Shown: positions 20,636 through 29,361 of the stretch, piece after piece
How positions within the stretch are numbered: position 1 is the first letter of the stretch
Layout of the letters: each line of letters opens with the position of its first letter
Source of the DNA: Agromyces mangrovi
GTDB taxonomy: Bacteria; Actinomycetota; Actinomycetes; Actinomycetales; Microbacteriaceae
Direction: 5' to 3'
NCBI RefSeq assembly: GCF_030296695.1
Contig: NZ_AP027737.1
Span: 2,790,001 to 2,854,000, forward strand
Length of the DNA: 64,000 nt
Translations under genes and position numbers: made by a program
The notes under the pieces: model-generated
The model's database searches: none
The model's input: the letters and a program-made list of their open reading frames with translations, nothing else
What the model was told of the DNA's origin: nothing

Positions 20636-20641
20636 ATGCTA
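20636..20641 (-). promoter_or_regulatory. -10 TAGCAT for the deoD operon
   Basis: The hexamer is exactly 6 bases before the ATG at 20629, indicating a leaderless start. Confidence 0.55.
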
Positions 20642-20751
20642 CTGAGCACCCCCGTTCGGGTGTCGCGCATCTGCTCGCATGAGCATCGGCGGTGACGGAT
20701 GCTGCGCCCTGGGCGGCATCCGCCCGTTTGCCCGCCTTTCCGCGGCTGCGC

Positions 20752-20757
20752 CAGAAT
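20752..20757 (+). promoter_or_regulatory. -10 CAGAAT for lpdA
   Basis: A near-consensus hexamer 7 bases before the ATG at 20765; a GGAG in the spacer could instead act as a very close SD. Confidence 0.35.
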
Positions 20758-20764
20758 GGAGCCC

Positions 20765-22201
20765 ATGGCCTACGAGTTCGAGCGCACCCAGCGGATCGCA
20801 GTGCTCGGGGGTGGGCCCGGCGGGTACGAGGCCGCCCTCGCGGCAGCCCAGCTCGGTGCCGAGGTCACCCTCGTCGAACGCGTCGGCGTCGGCGGCTCGG
20901 CCGTGCTCACCGACGTGGTGCCGTCGAAGTCGCTCATCGCGACCGCGGAGGCGTCGAACGCCGTCAAGGAGGCCGCCGACCTCGGCGTGCAGTTCTACGC
21001 GCGCGGCGAGTCGGGCAAGCCCATCCGCCCCGAGGTCGCGATCAACCTGTCGGCCGTGAACAAGCGGCTGCTCGGGCTGGCGAGGCAGCAGTCGGAGGAC
21101 ATGCGCGCGAACCTGCTCGACGCGGGCGTGCGCATCGTGCAGGGCGAGGGCCGCCTCGACGGGCGCGACGCGGTGACCGTGTCGACCGCGCCCGGCGACG
21201 AGGGCACCGACTTCGACCGCATCGAGGCCGACACCATCGTCGTGTCGGTCGGTGCGAGCCCGCGCGTGCTGCCGACGGCGGTGCCCGACGGTGAGCGCAT
21301 CCTCACCTGGACGCAGCTGTACCAGTTGCAGACGATCCCGAAGCACCTCATCGTGGTCGGCTCGGGCGTGACCGGCGCCGAGTTCGCGTCGGCGTACCGG
21401 GCGCTCGGCGCCGAGGTCACGCTCATTTCGAGCCGCGACCAGGTGCTGCCCGGCGAGGACGCCGACGCGGCAGCGGTGATCGAGAAGGTGTTCAAGCGCA
21501 ACGGCATGCACGTGCTGAACAAGTCGCGCGCCGAGTCGGTCGTTCTCGACGGCGAGGGCGTCGTCGCGACCCTCACCGACGGGCGCACGGTCGAGGGGTC
21601 GCACTGCCTCATGGCGGTCGGATCGATCCCGAACACGAAGGACATCGGGCTCGCCGAGGCGGGCGTGCAGCTGACCGGGAGCGGGCACATCCGGGTCAAC
21701 CGCGTGGCGCGCACGTCGATCCCGAACATCTACGCCGCGGGGGACTGCACGACCTTCCCGCCCCTCGCGTCGGTCGCGGCGATGCAGGGTCGCACCGCGA
21801 TCTTCCACGCGATGGGCGACATCGTGAACCCGCCCGAGGAACGCAACATCACGTCGAACATCTTCACGCAGCCCGAGATCGCGACCGTCGGCTGGAACCA
21901 GAAGCAGATCGACGACGGCATCGCCCAGGGCCTCATCTACAAGCTCCCGCTCGCGTCGAACCCGCGCGCGAAGATGATGGGCATCCGCGACGGCTTCGTG
22001 AAGCTGTTCGCCCGCACCGGCTCCGGCACCGTGATCGGCGGCGTCATCGTCGCGCCGAAGGCGTCGGAGCTCATCCTGCCGCTCACGATCGCCGTGGAGC
22101 AGCGGCTCACGGTCGACGAGGTCGCCGAGGCGTTCCCCGTCTACCCGTCGCTGTCGGGCTCGCTCACCGACGCCGCGCGCGCCCTGCACATCGTGCAGTA
22201 G
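20765..22201 (+). CDS. lpdA: LpdA-like NAD(P)H-quinone dehydrogenase flavoprotein
   Basis: A 478-residue protein with the pyridine nucleotide-disulfide oxidoreductase fold: FAD-binding VLGGGPGGYEAAL, NAD(P)-binding VVGSGVTGAEFASAYRALG, second FAD motif NIYAAGDC and a dimerisation domain from about residue 350. The redox-active CxxxxC is absent: the segment reads GVGGSAVLTDVVPSKSL. This matches M. tuberculosis LpdA (Rv3303c), an NAD(P)H-quinone reductase, rather than lipoamide dehydrogenase. It diverges from the deoD operon and converges with accA3. Confidence 0.88.
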   Translation: MAYEFERTQRIAVLGGGPGGYEAALAAAQLGAEVTLVERVGVGGSAVLTDVVPSKSLIATAEASNAVKEAADLGVQFYARGESGKPIRPEVAINLSAVNKRLLGLARQQSEDMRANLLDAGVRIVQGEGRLDGRDAVTVSTAPGDEGTDFDRIEADTIVVSVGASPRVLPTAVPDGERILTWTQLYQLQTIPKHLIVVGSGVTGAEFASAYRALGAEVTLISSRDQVLPGEDADAAAVIEKVFKRNGMHVLNKSRAESVVLDGEGVVATLTDGRTVEGSHCLMAVGSIPNTKDIGLAEAGVQLTGSGHIRVNRVARTSIPNIYAAGDCTTFPPLASVAAMQGRTAIFHAMGDIVNPPEERNITSNIFTQPEIATVGWNQKQIDDGIAQGLIYKLPLASNPRAKMMGIRDGFVKLFARTGSGTVIGGVIVAPKASELILPLTIAVEQRLTVDEVAEAFPVYPSLSGSLTDAARALHIVQ

Positions 22202-22234
22202 TCGCCGCGGCGGCGAGGGCGCCGGCGGCGCGGG

Positions 22235-24001
22235 TCAGGCGTCGCCGATGGCGAGCAGCAGGTGGCCGCTCGAGACGGTCACGCCGACCTCGGCGTTGAC
22301 GACGCTGACCACGCCGTCCTTGTGCGCCGCGATCGGCTGCTCCATCTTCATGGCCTCGAGCACGAGGATCAGGTCGCCCTTCACGACGGCCTGGCCGGGC
22401 TCGACCGCGACCTTGACGACGGTCGCCTGCATGGGCGCCTTCACGGCGTCGCCGCCGCCCGTGTCGACCGCGTGGCCCGCGGAGCGGCGACGAGGTGCGG
22501 GGCCTGCGGTCGGCTGCAGCGACGTGGCGGCGAAGCGCTTCGGGATCGACACCGCGATGCGGCGGCCGTCGGCCTCGACCACGACCTCCTCGCGCGCAGC
22601 GGGACCGGCGGGCTCGGCGAGCTCGCCCGACCACGGCTCGATGCGGTTGTCGTACTCGGTCTCGATCCAGCGCGTGTACACGGAGAAGGGCTCGCCGTCG
22701 GAGGGCGCGAACGCGTCGTTGCGCACGATGTCGCGGTGGAACGGCAGCACGGTCGGCAGCCCGGCGACCTCGAACTCGTCGAGGGCGCGGCGGGCGCGCT
22801 CGAGAGCGTGCTCGCGCGACGAGCCCGTGACGATGAGCTTCGCGAGCAGCGAGTCGAACGCGCCGGAGATCTCGTCGCCCGTGGTCACGCCCGAGTCGAT
22901 GCGCACGCCGGGGCCGCCCGGGAAACGGAGCTGGTGCACGGGGCCGGGTGCCGGGAGGAAGTTGCGGCCCGGGTCCTCGCCGTTGATGCGGAACTCGAAC
23001 GAGTGGCCGTGCGCGACCGGGTCGTCGTAGTCGAGCACGCCACCCTCGGCGATGCGGAACTGCTCGCGCACCAGGTCGAGGCCGGTGACCTCCTCGGAGA
23101 CCGGGTGCTCGACCTGCAGGCGCGTGTTGACCTCGAGGAACGACACGGTGCCGTCGGCGCCGATGAGGAACTCGCAGGTGCCGGCGCCGAGGTAGCCGAC
23201 CTCGCGCAGGATCGCCTTCGACGACTCGTACAGCAGTCGCGTCTGCTCCTCGGTGAGCCAGGGCGCGGGCGCCTCCTCGACGAGCTTCTGGTGCCGCCGC
23301 TGCAGCGAGCAGTCGCGGGTGGAGACCACGACGACGTTGCCCTGGGCGTCGGCGAGGCACTGGGTCTCGACGTGGCGCGGCTGGTCGAGGTACTTCTCGA
23401 CGAAGCACTCGCCGCGGCCGAAGGCTGCGACGGCCTCGCGGGTGGCCGAGTCGAACAGCTCGGGCACCTCCTCGCGCGTGCGGGCGACCTTGAGGCCGCG
23501 TCCGCCGCCGCCGAACGCGGCCTTGATCGCCACGGGCAGGCCGTGCTGGTCGACGAACTCGAGCACCTCGGCGGCGTCCGCCACGGGGTTCAGGGTGCCG
23601 GGCGCGAGCGGCGCGCCCACCTTCTCGGCGATGTGCCGCGCAGAGACCTTGTCGCCGAGCTGCTCGATCGCGTCGGGGGAGGGGCCGATCCAGACCAGGC
23701 CGGCGTCGATGACCGCGCGGGCGAAGTCGGAGTTCTCGGCGAGGAAGCCGTAGCCAGGGTGCACCGCGTCGGCGCCCGAGCGTCGTGCGACCGACAGGAG
23801 CTTGTCGATCACCAGGTAGGTCTCGGCGCTCGTCGCGCCCTCGAGGGCGTACGCCTCGTCGGCGAGCTTGACGTGGCGCGCGTCGCGGTCCTGGTCGGCG
23901 TAGACCGCGACCGAGGCGATGCCCGAGTCGCGGGCGGCACGGATGACACGGACGGCGATCTCGCCCCGGTTGGCGATGAGGACCTTGGTGATACGCGGCA
24001 T
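22235..24001 (-). CDS. accA3: Acyl-CoA carboxylase alpha chain (biotin carboxylase plus BCCP)
   Basis: A 588-residue protein joining an N-terminal biotin carboxylase (residues 1-450) to a C-terminal biotin carrier domain (about 515-588). [13 protein letters not shown] opens the carboxylase; the ATP-grasp glycine loop [26 protein letters not shown] and the RINGEDP segment follow. The biotinylated lysine is in [12 protein letters not shown]. This arrangement is the actinobacterial AccA3 type, shared between acetyl- and propionyl-CoA carboxylases. Beta and epsilon subunits are at 29362-31226 and the biotin ligase at 31356. The ATG at 24001 is supported by the -10 eight bases upstream. Confidence 0.95.
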   Translation of the reverse strand: MPRITKVLIANRGEIAVRVIRAARDSGIASVAVYADQDRDARHVKLADEAYALEGATSAETYLVIDKLLSVARRSGADAVHPGYGFLAENSDFARAVIDAGLVWIGPSPDAIEQLGDKVSARHIAEKVGAPLAPGTLNPVADAAEVLEFVDQHGLPVAIKAAFGGGGRGLKVARTREEVPELFDSATREAVAAFGRGECFVEKYLDQPRHVETQCLADAQGNVVVVSTRDCSLQRRHQKLVEEAPAPWLTEEQTRLLYESSKAILREVGYLGAGTCEFLIGADGTVSFLEVNTRLQVEHPVSEEVTGLDLVREQFRIAEGGVLDYDDPVAHGHSFEFRINGEDPGRNFLPAPGPVHQLRFPGGPGVRIDSGVTTGDEISGAFDSLLAKLIVTGSSREHALERARRALDEFEVAGLPTVLPFHRDIVRNDAFAPSDGEPFSVYTRWIETEYDNRIEPWSGELAEPAGPAAREEVVVEADGRRIAVSIPKRFAATSLQPTAGPAPRRRSAGHAVDTGGGDAVKAPMQATVVKVAVEPGQAVVKGDLILVLEAMKMEQPIAAHKDGVVSVVNAEVGVTVSSGHLLLAIGDA

Positions 24002-24009
24002 GATTCCCC

Positions 24010-24015
24010 AGCCTA
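24010..24015 (-). promoter_or_regulatory. -10 TAGGCT for accA3
   Basis: The hexamer is 8 bases before the ATG; the spacer GGGGAATC has no useful SD distance, so a leaderless or near-leaderless mRNA is likely. Confidence 0.45.
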
Positions 24016-24145
24016 TTGGCGCGAGACGCCGCATCTTTGGTGACGGCGCACAAGAAACCCGGCGAAGCGTGGGCGGCGGGCCACAACGCGTGCGGCCCAC
24101 GGTGTCAGGACCGAGCGGATGCCGCGTGCGGCATGTGCGGCCTCG

Positions 24146-24817
24146 TCAGCGCCGGTTCCAGAGCGAGGTCCACTCGACCCCGAGCTCGCGCACCAGCTCG
24201 CGCAAGGTGGAGAGCGAGAGCCCCACAACCGTGCTCGGGTCGCCCTCGACGCGCGTGATGAACGGCCCGCCGAGCGAGTCGACGGTGAACGCGCCCGCGA
24301 CCGCGAGCGGCTCGCCGGTGGCGACGTAGGCGTCGACCTCGTCGTCGGTGAGGTCGGCGAAGGCGACGGATGCCACCGACGGGCGCCCGACCGCCGCGCG
24401 CGCGACGCCGCCCCGGTGGTCGATCAGCCAGTGCCCCGACCAGAGGTCGCCCGTGCGGCCGCGCTGCGCCCGCCAGCGCGCGGCCGCGACCTCGGGGCGG
24501 TGCGGCTTGCCGTGGATGACGTCGTCGACGAGGAACGCGGAGTCGCCGCCGAGGATGAGCCCGTCGATCGGGGCGCCGTCGGGCCCCGTGGCATCCGCAC
24601 CCTCGCCGTCACCGGACCCCGTGCCGAGCAGCGCCTCGGCCTTCGCGCGAGCGAGCAGCTGCACCATGCGGTCGACCGGCAGCGGCCCCTCCTCGGCCTC
24701 GGTGCGGGCGACGAGCGCCTCCTCGTCGACCCCGGGCGGGATCGCGACCGGCTCGATGCCGGCCTGTCGCAGCAGCTGGAGCCGCGCGGGCGAGGTCGAG
24801 GCGAGGTACAGGCGCAT
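24146..24817 (-). CDS. maf: Maf-like nucleoside triphosphate pyrophosphatase
   Basis: A 223-residue Maf/Ham1-like hydrolase of non-canonical nucleotides. The N-terminal substrate motif is LASTSPARLQLLRQAGI, the central acidic motif is ILGGDSAFLVDD, and GKPHRP and GAFTVDSLGG follow at the expected places. An insertion around residues 70-85 (GTGSGDGEGAD) is longer than in many homologues. The same region encodes Maf (Rv3282) beside carboxylase genes in mycobacteria. The ATG at 24817 is 6 bases after a -10-like CAGGAT. Confidence 0.9.
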   Translation of the reverse strand: MRLYLASTSPARLQLLRQAGIEPVAIPPGVDEEALVARTEAEEGPLPVDRMVQLLARAKAEALLGTGSGDGEGADATGPDGAPIDGLILGGDSAFLVDDVIHGKPHRPEVAAARWRAQRGRTGDLWSGHWLIDHRGGVARAAVGRPSVASVAFADLTDDEVDAYVATGEPLAVAGAFTVDSLGGPFITRVEGDPSTVVGLSLSTLRELVRELGVEWTSLWNRR

Positions 24818-24823
24818 GGGTCC

Positions 24824-24829
24824 ATCCTG
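24824..24829 (-). promoter_or_regulatory. -10 CAGGAT for maf
   Basis: The hexamer is exactly 6 bases before the ATG at 24817, giving a leaderless-type start that diverges from the RNA methyltransferase gene. Confidence 0.4.
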
Positions 24830-24853
24830 CCGTCTCCGTGAGACGCTTGACGG

Positions 24854-26125
24854 ATGGCACGCACCCTCGAGCTCGACGTCGGACCGGTCGCACACGGGGG
24901 CGTGTTCGTGGCCCGTCACGAGGGTCGCGTCGTGTTCACGTCGGACGCGCTGCCGGGGGAGCGCGTGCGCGCGCAGGTGGTCGACGACCGGCACGACCGG
25001 TACTGGCGCGCCGAGACGGTCGAAGTGCTCGAGGCGTCCGCCGACCGTCGTGAGCACGTGTGGGATGCCGCCTCGATCGCGCGCGCCCCGGCCGAACGCG
25101 CGGGCGGCGCCGAGTTCGGGCACATCCGCCTCGCCCGCCAGCGCGAGCTCAAGGCCGACGTGCTGCGCGAGGCGTTCGAGCGCTTCGCCCGACTCGAGCA
25201 GGCGCCCGTGGTCGAGGCCGTCGAGCCGGGGGCGGACGCGCCGCCCGGGGCATCCGACGACGGCACCGCCTGGCGCACCCGGGTGCGCCTGCAGGTCGCG
25301 CCCGACGGCACGATCGGTCCGTTCGCGGCCCGCTCGCACGACGTCGTGCCGGTCGACGCCCTGCCGCTCGCCGCACCGGCAGTCGCGGACACGGCGCCGC
25401 TCGGCCAGCGCTTCCCCGGTGCCGCCCACGTCGACGTCGTGGCCCCGAGCAGCGGCGGCGCGCGCGTCCTGGTCGCGGAGCGCGATCGCCGGGGCAAGCC
25501 GAAGCGGCCGCCGCGGGGCGAGCTCTCCGAGGTCGTCGAGGGCCGCGAGTTCACGCTCGAGCAGGGCGGGTTCTGGCAGGTGCACGTCAACGCGGCCCGC
25601 ACGCTCTACCGGGCGGTGCAGGACGCGATCGACGAGGCCGCGTTCGATCCGCGCGCGGCCAACCTGGACCTCTACGGCGGCGTCGGGCTCCTCGCCGCCG
25701 CGGTCGGCGACCGGTTCGGCGAGACCGTGCGCATCACGACCGTCGAGGCCGACGAGCGCGCCACCGACCACGCCGCCGCGAACCTCGCCGACTGGGTGGG
25801 GGCATCGGCCGTGACCGCGCGCGTCGACCGGTTCGTGCAGGGCCTCGTGGCGACCGCCTCGCGTGCGGAGCGCGACGCGCTGGCACGGTCCACCGTCGTG
25901 CTCGACCCGCCGCGCTCGGGCGCGGGGCGCGCGGTCAGCGAGGCGCTCGGGGAGCTGCGCCCGCGCCAGCTCGTCTACGTGGCCTGCGACCCGGTCGCGC
26001 TCGCGCGCGACGTGGGGTACCTGCGGGAGGCGGGCTACGAGCTGGAGGAGCTGCGCGCGTTCGACCTGTTCCCGAACACGCACCACGTCGAGGCGGTGGC
26101 GCGACTCGGCAGTATCGTTGCCTAG
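24854..26125 (+). CDS. TRAM-domain RNA uracil-5-methyltransferase family protein
   Basis: A 423-residue class I SAM-dependent RNA methyltransferase of the RlmD/TrmA (RumA) type. Residues 1-60 look like a TRAM domain (VGPVAHGGVFVARHEGRVVF). The SAM-binding region is NLDLYGGVGLLAAAVG, the LDPPRSGAG motif follows, and the catalytic cysteine is in LVYVACDPVALARD; a C-terminal NTHHVEAVA carries the conserved Glu. The 4Fe-4S cysteines of RlmD are not evident. It diverges from maf and ends one base before the longest form of the response-regulator gene. The target uridine (tRNA or rRNA) cannot be read from sequence. Confidence 0.87.
   Translation: MARTLELDVGPVAHGGVFVARHEGRVVFTSDALPGERVRAQVVDDRHDRYWRAETVEVLEASADRREHVWDAASIARAPAERAGGAEFGHIRLARQRELKADVLREAFERFARLEQAPVVEAVEPGADAPPGASDDGTAWRTRVRLQVAPDGTIGPFAARSHDVVPVDALPLAAPAVADTAPLGQRFPGAAHVDVVAPSSGGARVLVAERDRRGKPKRPPRGELSEVVEGREFTLEQGGFWQVHVNAARTLYRAVQDAIDEAAFDPRAANLDLYGGVGLLAAAVGDRFGETVRITTVEADERATDHAAANLADWVGASAVTARVDRFVQGLVATASRAERDALARSTVVLDPPRSGAGRAVSEALGELRPRQLVYVACDPVALARDVGYLREAGYELEELRAFDLFPNTHHVEAVARLGSIVA
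26113..26118 (+). promoter_or_regulatory. -10 TATCGT for the response-regulator operon
   Basis: The hexamer is 7 bases before the GTG at 26126 and inside the end of the upstream gene, supporting GTG 26126 as a leaderless start. Confidence 0.45.
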
Positions 26126-26845
26126 GTGCGACGCGAGCGAGGGGTGGGCGTGGAAGCAGGCGAACGGGGCACTGACGTGGCGGATGCGCCGCGCGTGGCG
26201 ATCGTGGACGACCACGAGGCCGTGCGACTCGGCCTGCGCGCGGCCTGCACCGAGGCCGGGTACGACGTCATCGCCACCGCGGCGACCGTGCCCCAGCTGG
26301 TCGAACGGCTCGGCGGCGAGTCGTGCGACGTCGTCGTGCTCGACCTGTCGCTCGGCGACGGCACGTCGGTGACCGACAACGTGCTCGCCGTGCGAGCGAC
26401 GGGATCCGCGGTGCTCGTGCACTCGATCGCCGACCGCGTGGCGAGCGTGCGCGAGTCGCTCGCCGCCGGCGCCGCGGGCGTCATCCCGAAGTCGTCGCCC
26501 ATGGACGTCGTCATCCGGTCGATCGCGACGGTCGCGAACGGCGACGTGCTCAACAACCTCGAATGGGCGAGCGCGATCGAGGCGGACTCCGAGTTCGCCA
26601 AGGCGCAGCTCGGTCGCCGGGAGCGCGACGTGCTGCACCTGTACGCGTCGGGCCTGCCGCTGAAGATGGTCGCGCTCCAGCTCGGCATCGCGCACTCGAC
26701 GGCGCGCGAGTACCTCGACCGCATCCGCGCGAAGTACGTCGAGGTCGGGCGTCCGGCGCCGACGAAGGTCGACCTGCTCCGCCGCGCGGTGGAGGACGGC
26801 ATCCTGCCCGGCCTCGATCCCGAGGGCGGGGATGGCCGCGGCTGA
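26126..26845 (+). CDS. NarL/LuxR-type response regulator
   Basis: A 239-residue two-component regulator. The receiver domain has VAIVDDHEAVRLG, the phospho-acceptor Asp in VVLDLSLGDG and the conserved Lys in GVIPKSSP. The C-terminal LuxR-like helix-turn-helix spans about residues 165-235 (LGRRERDVLHLYASGL to AHSTAREYLDRIRAKY). The GTG at 26126 is favoured by the -10 seven bases upstream; a GTG at 26150, after GAGGGG, and another at 26177 would give shorter N-termini and also keep the receiver intact. It overlaps the downstream kinase gene by 14 bases. Target genes are unknown. Confidence 0.9.
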   Translation: MRRERGVGVEAGERGTDVADAPRVAIVDDHEAVRLGLRAACTEAGYDVIATAATVPQLVERLGGESCDVVVLDLSLGDGTSVTDNVLAVRATGSAVLVHSIADRVASVRESLAAGAAGVIPKSSPMDVVIRSIATVANGDVLNNLEWASAIEADSEFAKAQLGRRERDVLHLYASGLPLKMVALQLGIAHSTAREYLDRIRAKYVEVGRPAPTKVDLLRRAVEDGILPGLDPEGGDGRG

Positions 26846-28082
26846 GTCGCCCCTCGCGCGCCTGAGCCCGCGCCAGCGCACGGCCGTCACCCGTGCGCAG
26901 ATCGAGACCGTCGCCGCGCGGGCCCTCGGGTTGTTCGGCCTGGTCTTCGCCGCGCAGACCGCCCCGATCGCCCTCGCGCAGAACCCGGCCCTGTTCGTCG
27001 GCGCGGGCACCGTGCTCATGGCGGTGCTCTACGGCGGCGTCGCCTCGCTCGCCATCGCGAGCGTCACCAAGATCGCGGTGCAGCGGGTGAGTCTGCTGTT
27101 CGCGGTCGCCTACGCGGCCTCGGTGCTCGCCTGGAACCTGCTCGTGGCCGACCCCGCCGCGCTCGACGGCAGCGCGCCGTGGATCTACTACCTCTGCACG
27201 GTCGCCACCACCGCGGCGTGCATCGCGCTGCCCCTCTGGGGCGCCGTCGCGTACACCGTGCTCGTGCCGATCGCCTACGGCGTCGTGCGCGCGGGGCCGG
27301 CCGGCGGCGACGCGGGCATCCTGATCGCGGCGCTGGACGCCACCTACGCGATCATCCTGGGCCTCGTCGTGCTCATCATCATCACCATGCTGCGTCAGGC
27401 GTCGCGCGCGGTCGACACGGCGCAGGAGGGTGCGCTGCGTCGCTACGACATCGCCGTGCGCCAGCACGCGAACGAGGTCGAACGCGTGCGCATCGACGCG
27501 CTCGTGCACGACAGCGTGCTCACGACGATGCTGACCGCAGCAGCCGCCGAGGACGCCCAGGAGCGGGCGCGCGCGGCGCGGATGGCCCGCGATGCAGTCG
27601 CCCGGCTCGCGGAGGCCGGCGCCCCCGGGGTGCCCAGCGCGGTCGAGCGCGTCGAGCTGACGGTGCTCGTGCGCCGGCTCCGCGCGGCGCTGTCGACGTT
27701 CGCCACGCCGTTCCAGATCCGCGTGGTGCACGCGACCGGCGTGCACCTGCCCGTCGAGGCGATCGAGGCGATCTACTCGGCCGCGGTGCAGGGCATGGTC
27801 AACAGCATCCAGCACGGCGACGTCGACGAGGGGCGGCCGATCCGTCGGTCGCTGCGCGTGCGGGGCGTGGGCCGTGCGGGCTCGGTCGTCGAGATCGAGG
27901 ACGACGGAGTCGGGTTCGAGCGGAGCCTCGTGCCGTCGGGCCGGCTCGGCATCCGCATGTCGATCGAGGAGCGCATGTCGAGCGCGGGCGGCACCGCCCG
28001 CGTCGCGAGCTGGCCCGGGGAGGGCACGCGCGTGGTGATCTGCTGGCCGGCCGAGCTCGACGAGACGGAGGGCGCATCGTGA
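26832..28082 (+). CDS. Membrane sensor histidine kinase
   Basis: A 416-residue kinase with about six transmembrane helices in residues 30-195, no sizeable extracellular domain, then a coiled linker and a NarX/DesK-like catalytic region. The phospho-accepting histidine is probably in RIDALVHDSVLTTML. The ATPase domain has an N box QGMVNSIQHGD, a G1 box IEDDGVGFE and a G2-like GRLGIRMSIEER. It begins inside the regulator gene and overlaps the next gene by four bases, indicating tight coupling of all three. The signal is probably in or at the membrane. Confidence 0.88.
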   Translation: MAAAESPLARLSPRQRTAVTRAQIETVAARALGLFGLVFAAQTAPIALAQNPALFVGAGTVLMAVLYGGVASLAIASVTKIAVQRVSLLFAVAYAASVLAWNLLVADPAALDGSAPWIYYLCTVATTAACIALPLWGAVAYTVLVPIAYGVVRAGPAGGDAGILIAALDATYAIILGLVVLIIITMLRQASRAVDTAQEGALRRYDIAVRQHANEVERVRIDALVHDSVLTTMLTAAAAEDAQERARAARMARDAVARLAEAGAPGVPSAVERVELTVLVRRLRAALSTFATPFQIRVVHATGVHLPVEAIEAIYSAAVQGMVNSIQHGDVDEGRPIRRSLRVRGVGRAGSVVEIEDDGVGFERSLVPSGRLGIRMSIEERMSSAGGTARVASWPGEGTRVVICWPAELDETEGAS

Positions 28083-29128
28083 TCGCGGTCCCACGCTGGC
28101 TGCTCGTGGCGCTGGGGGCGCTGTTCTCCGGGTACCACATCGTGCTCGGCGTGACCTCGCTCGACGTGCCCGCCTCGCCCGTGCCCACGATCGTGGCGCT
28201 CGTGCTCTACGCGTTCGCGACCACGATCAGCCTGTGGCCGGCGAAGCAGATGCGGATGCCGCAGTGGATGGCCGTGTTCGACCTCGCCGTCGCGGTGGCC
28301 CTGCCGCTGCTCGTCACGAGCCAGCTCGACCCCGCGGCCCCGAGCGGCTACGCGACCTGGTACGTGGCTGCGGTCGGCACGCTCATGACCATCGTCGCCG
28401 CCCGGCGCCGGCTCATCGCGGGCTGGGCGGGCGTCATCATCCTCGCCGTGCAGACCGTCGCCTGGGCCGGGCCGATGGCGCTCGGCACCCTCGGCGTCAT
28501 CGGCAGCATCGTCTGGGTGGCGATCACGCACATGCTCACCTCGGCGCTCGCCAAGGCCGCGCGCGACACCCGGGCGTTCGCGCGCGCCGAGCGCGAGGCG
28601 GCCGACTGGCAGGCGGCGCAGGACGCGCACCTGTTCGAGGGGCGCCTGCGCATCGCGCAGACCAGTCGCATCGCGGCGCCCATGCTGCGACGCATCATCG
28701 AGCGCGGCGGCGACCTGACCGATGCGCAGCGCCGCGAGTGCCGCATGCTCGAGGCGGCGATCCGCGACGAGATCCGCGGGCGGATGCTGCTCGACGACGA
28801 CGTGCGCGACCGCGTGCGCGAGGCCCGCGAGCGGGGCGCCATGGTCTCGCTGCTCGACGAGGGCGGCATCGACGAGATGCCCGACGAGGCGCGCGAGGCG
28901 GTGCTCGCGCAGCTCGCGGAGGCGATCGCGGCGAGCCGTGCCGATCGCATCGTGGCGCGCACCGCAGCGGCCGGCGGGCCGACCGCGGTCACGGTCGTGG
29001 GCGTCCTCGCGGCCTCCGCCGGAGCGCTCGTCGACGAGGACGACGACGAGGTCGAGTTCTGGCTCGAGATCCCGCGGGAGCAGCCGCAGCGGGCGAGCAC
29101 CGGCGGCGAGGCGACATCCGGGCAGTAG
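28079..29128 (+). CDS. Kinase-like membrane protein without ATP-binding motifs
   Basis: A 349-residue protein not recognised as a known family. Residues 1-160 hold about five or six transmembrane helices. Residues 165-235 are helical and charged (RIAQTSRIAAPMLRRIIERG region), and residues 240-330 have an alternation reminiscent of a histidine-kinase ATPase fold (MVSLLDEGGIDEMP, LAEAIAASRADRIV, TAVTVVGVLAAS) but no N box, no DxGxG and no convincing His acceptor. Layout and position suggest a degenerate sister of the preceding kinase, perhaps a co-sensor or regulator of it. Its GTG overlaps the kinase stop. The relation to kinases is inference. Confidence 0.7.
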   Translation: MIAVPRWLLVALGALFSGYHIVLGVTSLDVPASPVPTIVALVLYAFATTISLWPAKQMRMPQWMAVFDLAVAVALPLLVTSQLDPAAPSGYATWYVAAVGTLMTIVAARRRLIAGWAGVIILAVQTVAWAGPMALGTLGVIGSIVWVAITHMLTSALAKAARDTRAFARAEREAADWQAAQDAHLFEGRLRIAQTSRIAAPMLRRIIERGGDLTDAQRRECRMLEAAIRDEIRGRMLLDDDVRDRVREARERGAMVSLLDEGGIDEMPDEAREAVLAQLAEAIAASRADRIVARTAAAGGPTAVTVVGVLAASAGALVDEDDDEVEFWLEIPREQPQRASTGGEATSGQ

Positions 29129-29132
29129 GAAG

Positions 29133-29146
29133 GGGGCCGGCCCCCA
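29133..29146. terminator. Palindrome GGGGGCCGGCCCCC after the kinase operon
   Basis: A self-complementary 14-mer lies about five bases after the last stop of the regulator/kinase operon. With no loop spacer it would fold as a shorter stem; a termination role is possible. Confidence 0.35.
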
Positions 29147-29166
29147 GCCGACCCCCTATCCGAATC

Positions 29167-29203
29167 CGAGTCGGGGAGACAACCCGAATATCTCCCGGAC
29201 TCG
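29167..29203. terminator. Thirteen-base-arm imperfect hairpin
   Basis: CGAGTCGGGGAGA (29167-29179) and TCTCCCGGACTCG (29191-29203) pair with a single mismatch around an 11-base loop. It is placed to end transcription from the kinase operon, but there is no T tract. Confidence 0.5.
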
Positions 29204-29212
29204 CCCCCTGAC

Positions 29213-29240
29213 ATTCGCCTCGATACCCTGGTCGGCGAAT
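29213..29240. repeat. ATTCGCC / GGCGAAT inverted repeat
   Basis: Seven-base perfect arms at 29213-29219 and 29234-29240 are separated by 14 bases. It could be a regulator site or a weak hairpin; function is unknown. Confidence 0.4.
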
Positions 29241-29361
29241 AGGTGGCGGTGTTCCTCGATGGGAATCACCTGTCGATACTCATCCTGAAGGTTGGCGTGC
29301 AGACGGGAAAGTCAGCATTTAGGGGGACACGAGGGGGACCGGCGGGGGACACCCGCGTCGG

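Larger units (their letters stand above)
29129..29361. other. Longest intergenic region, between convergent operons
   Basis: These 233 bases separate the regulator/kinase operon from the carboxylase operon. They are less GC-rich than surrounding genes and hold a GGGGGCC palindrome, a 13-base-arm hairpin and an ATTCGCC/GGCGAAT repeat. No convincing gene was found; short open frames here lack codon bias or continue into the opposite-strand gene. Confidence 0.6.
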
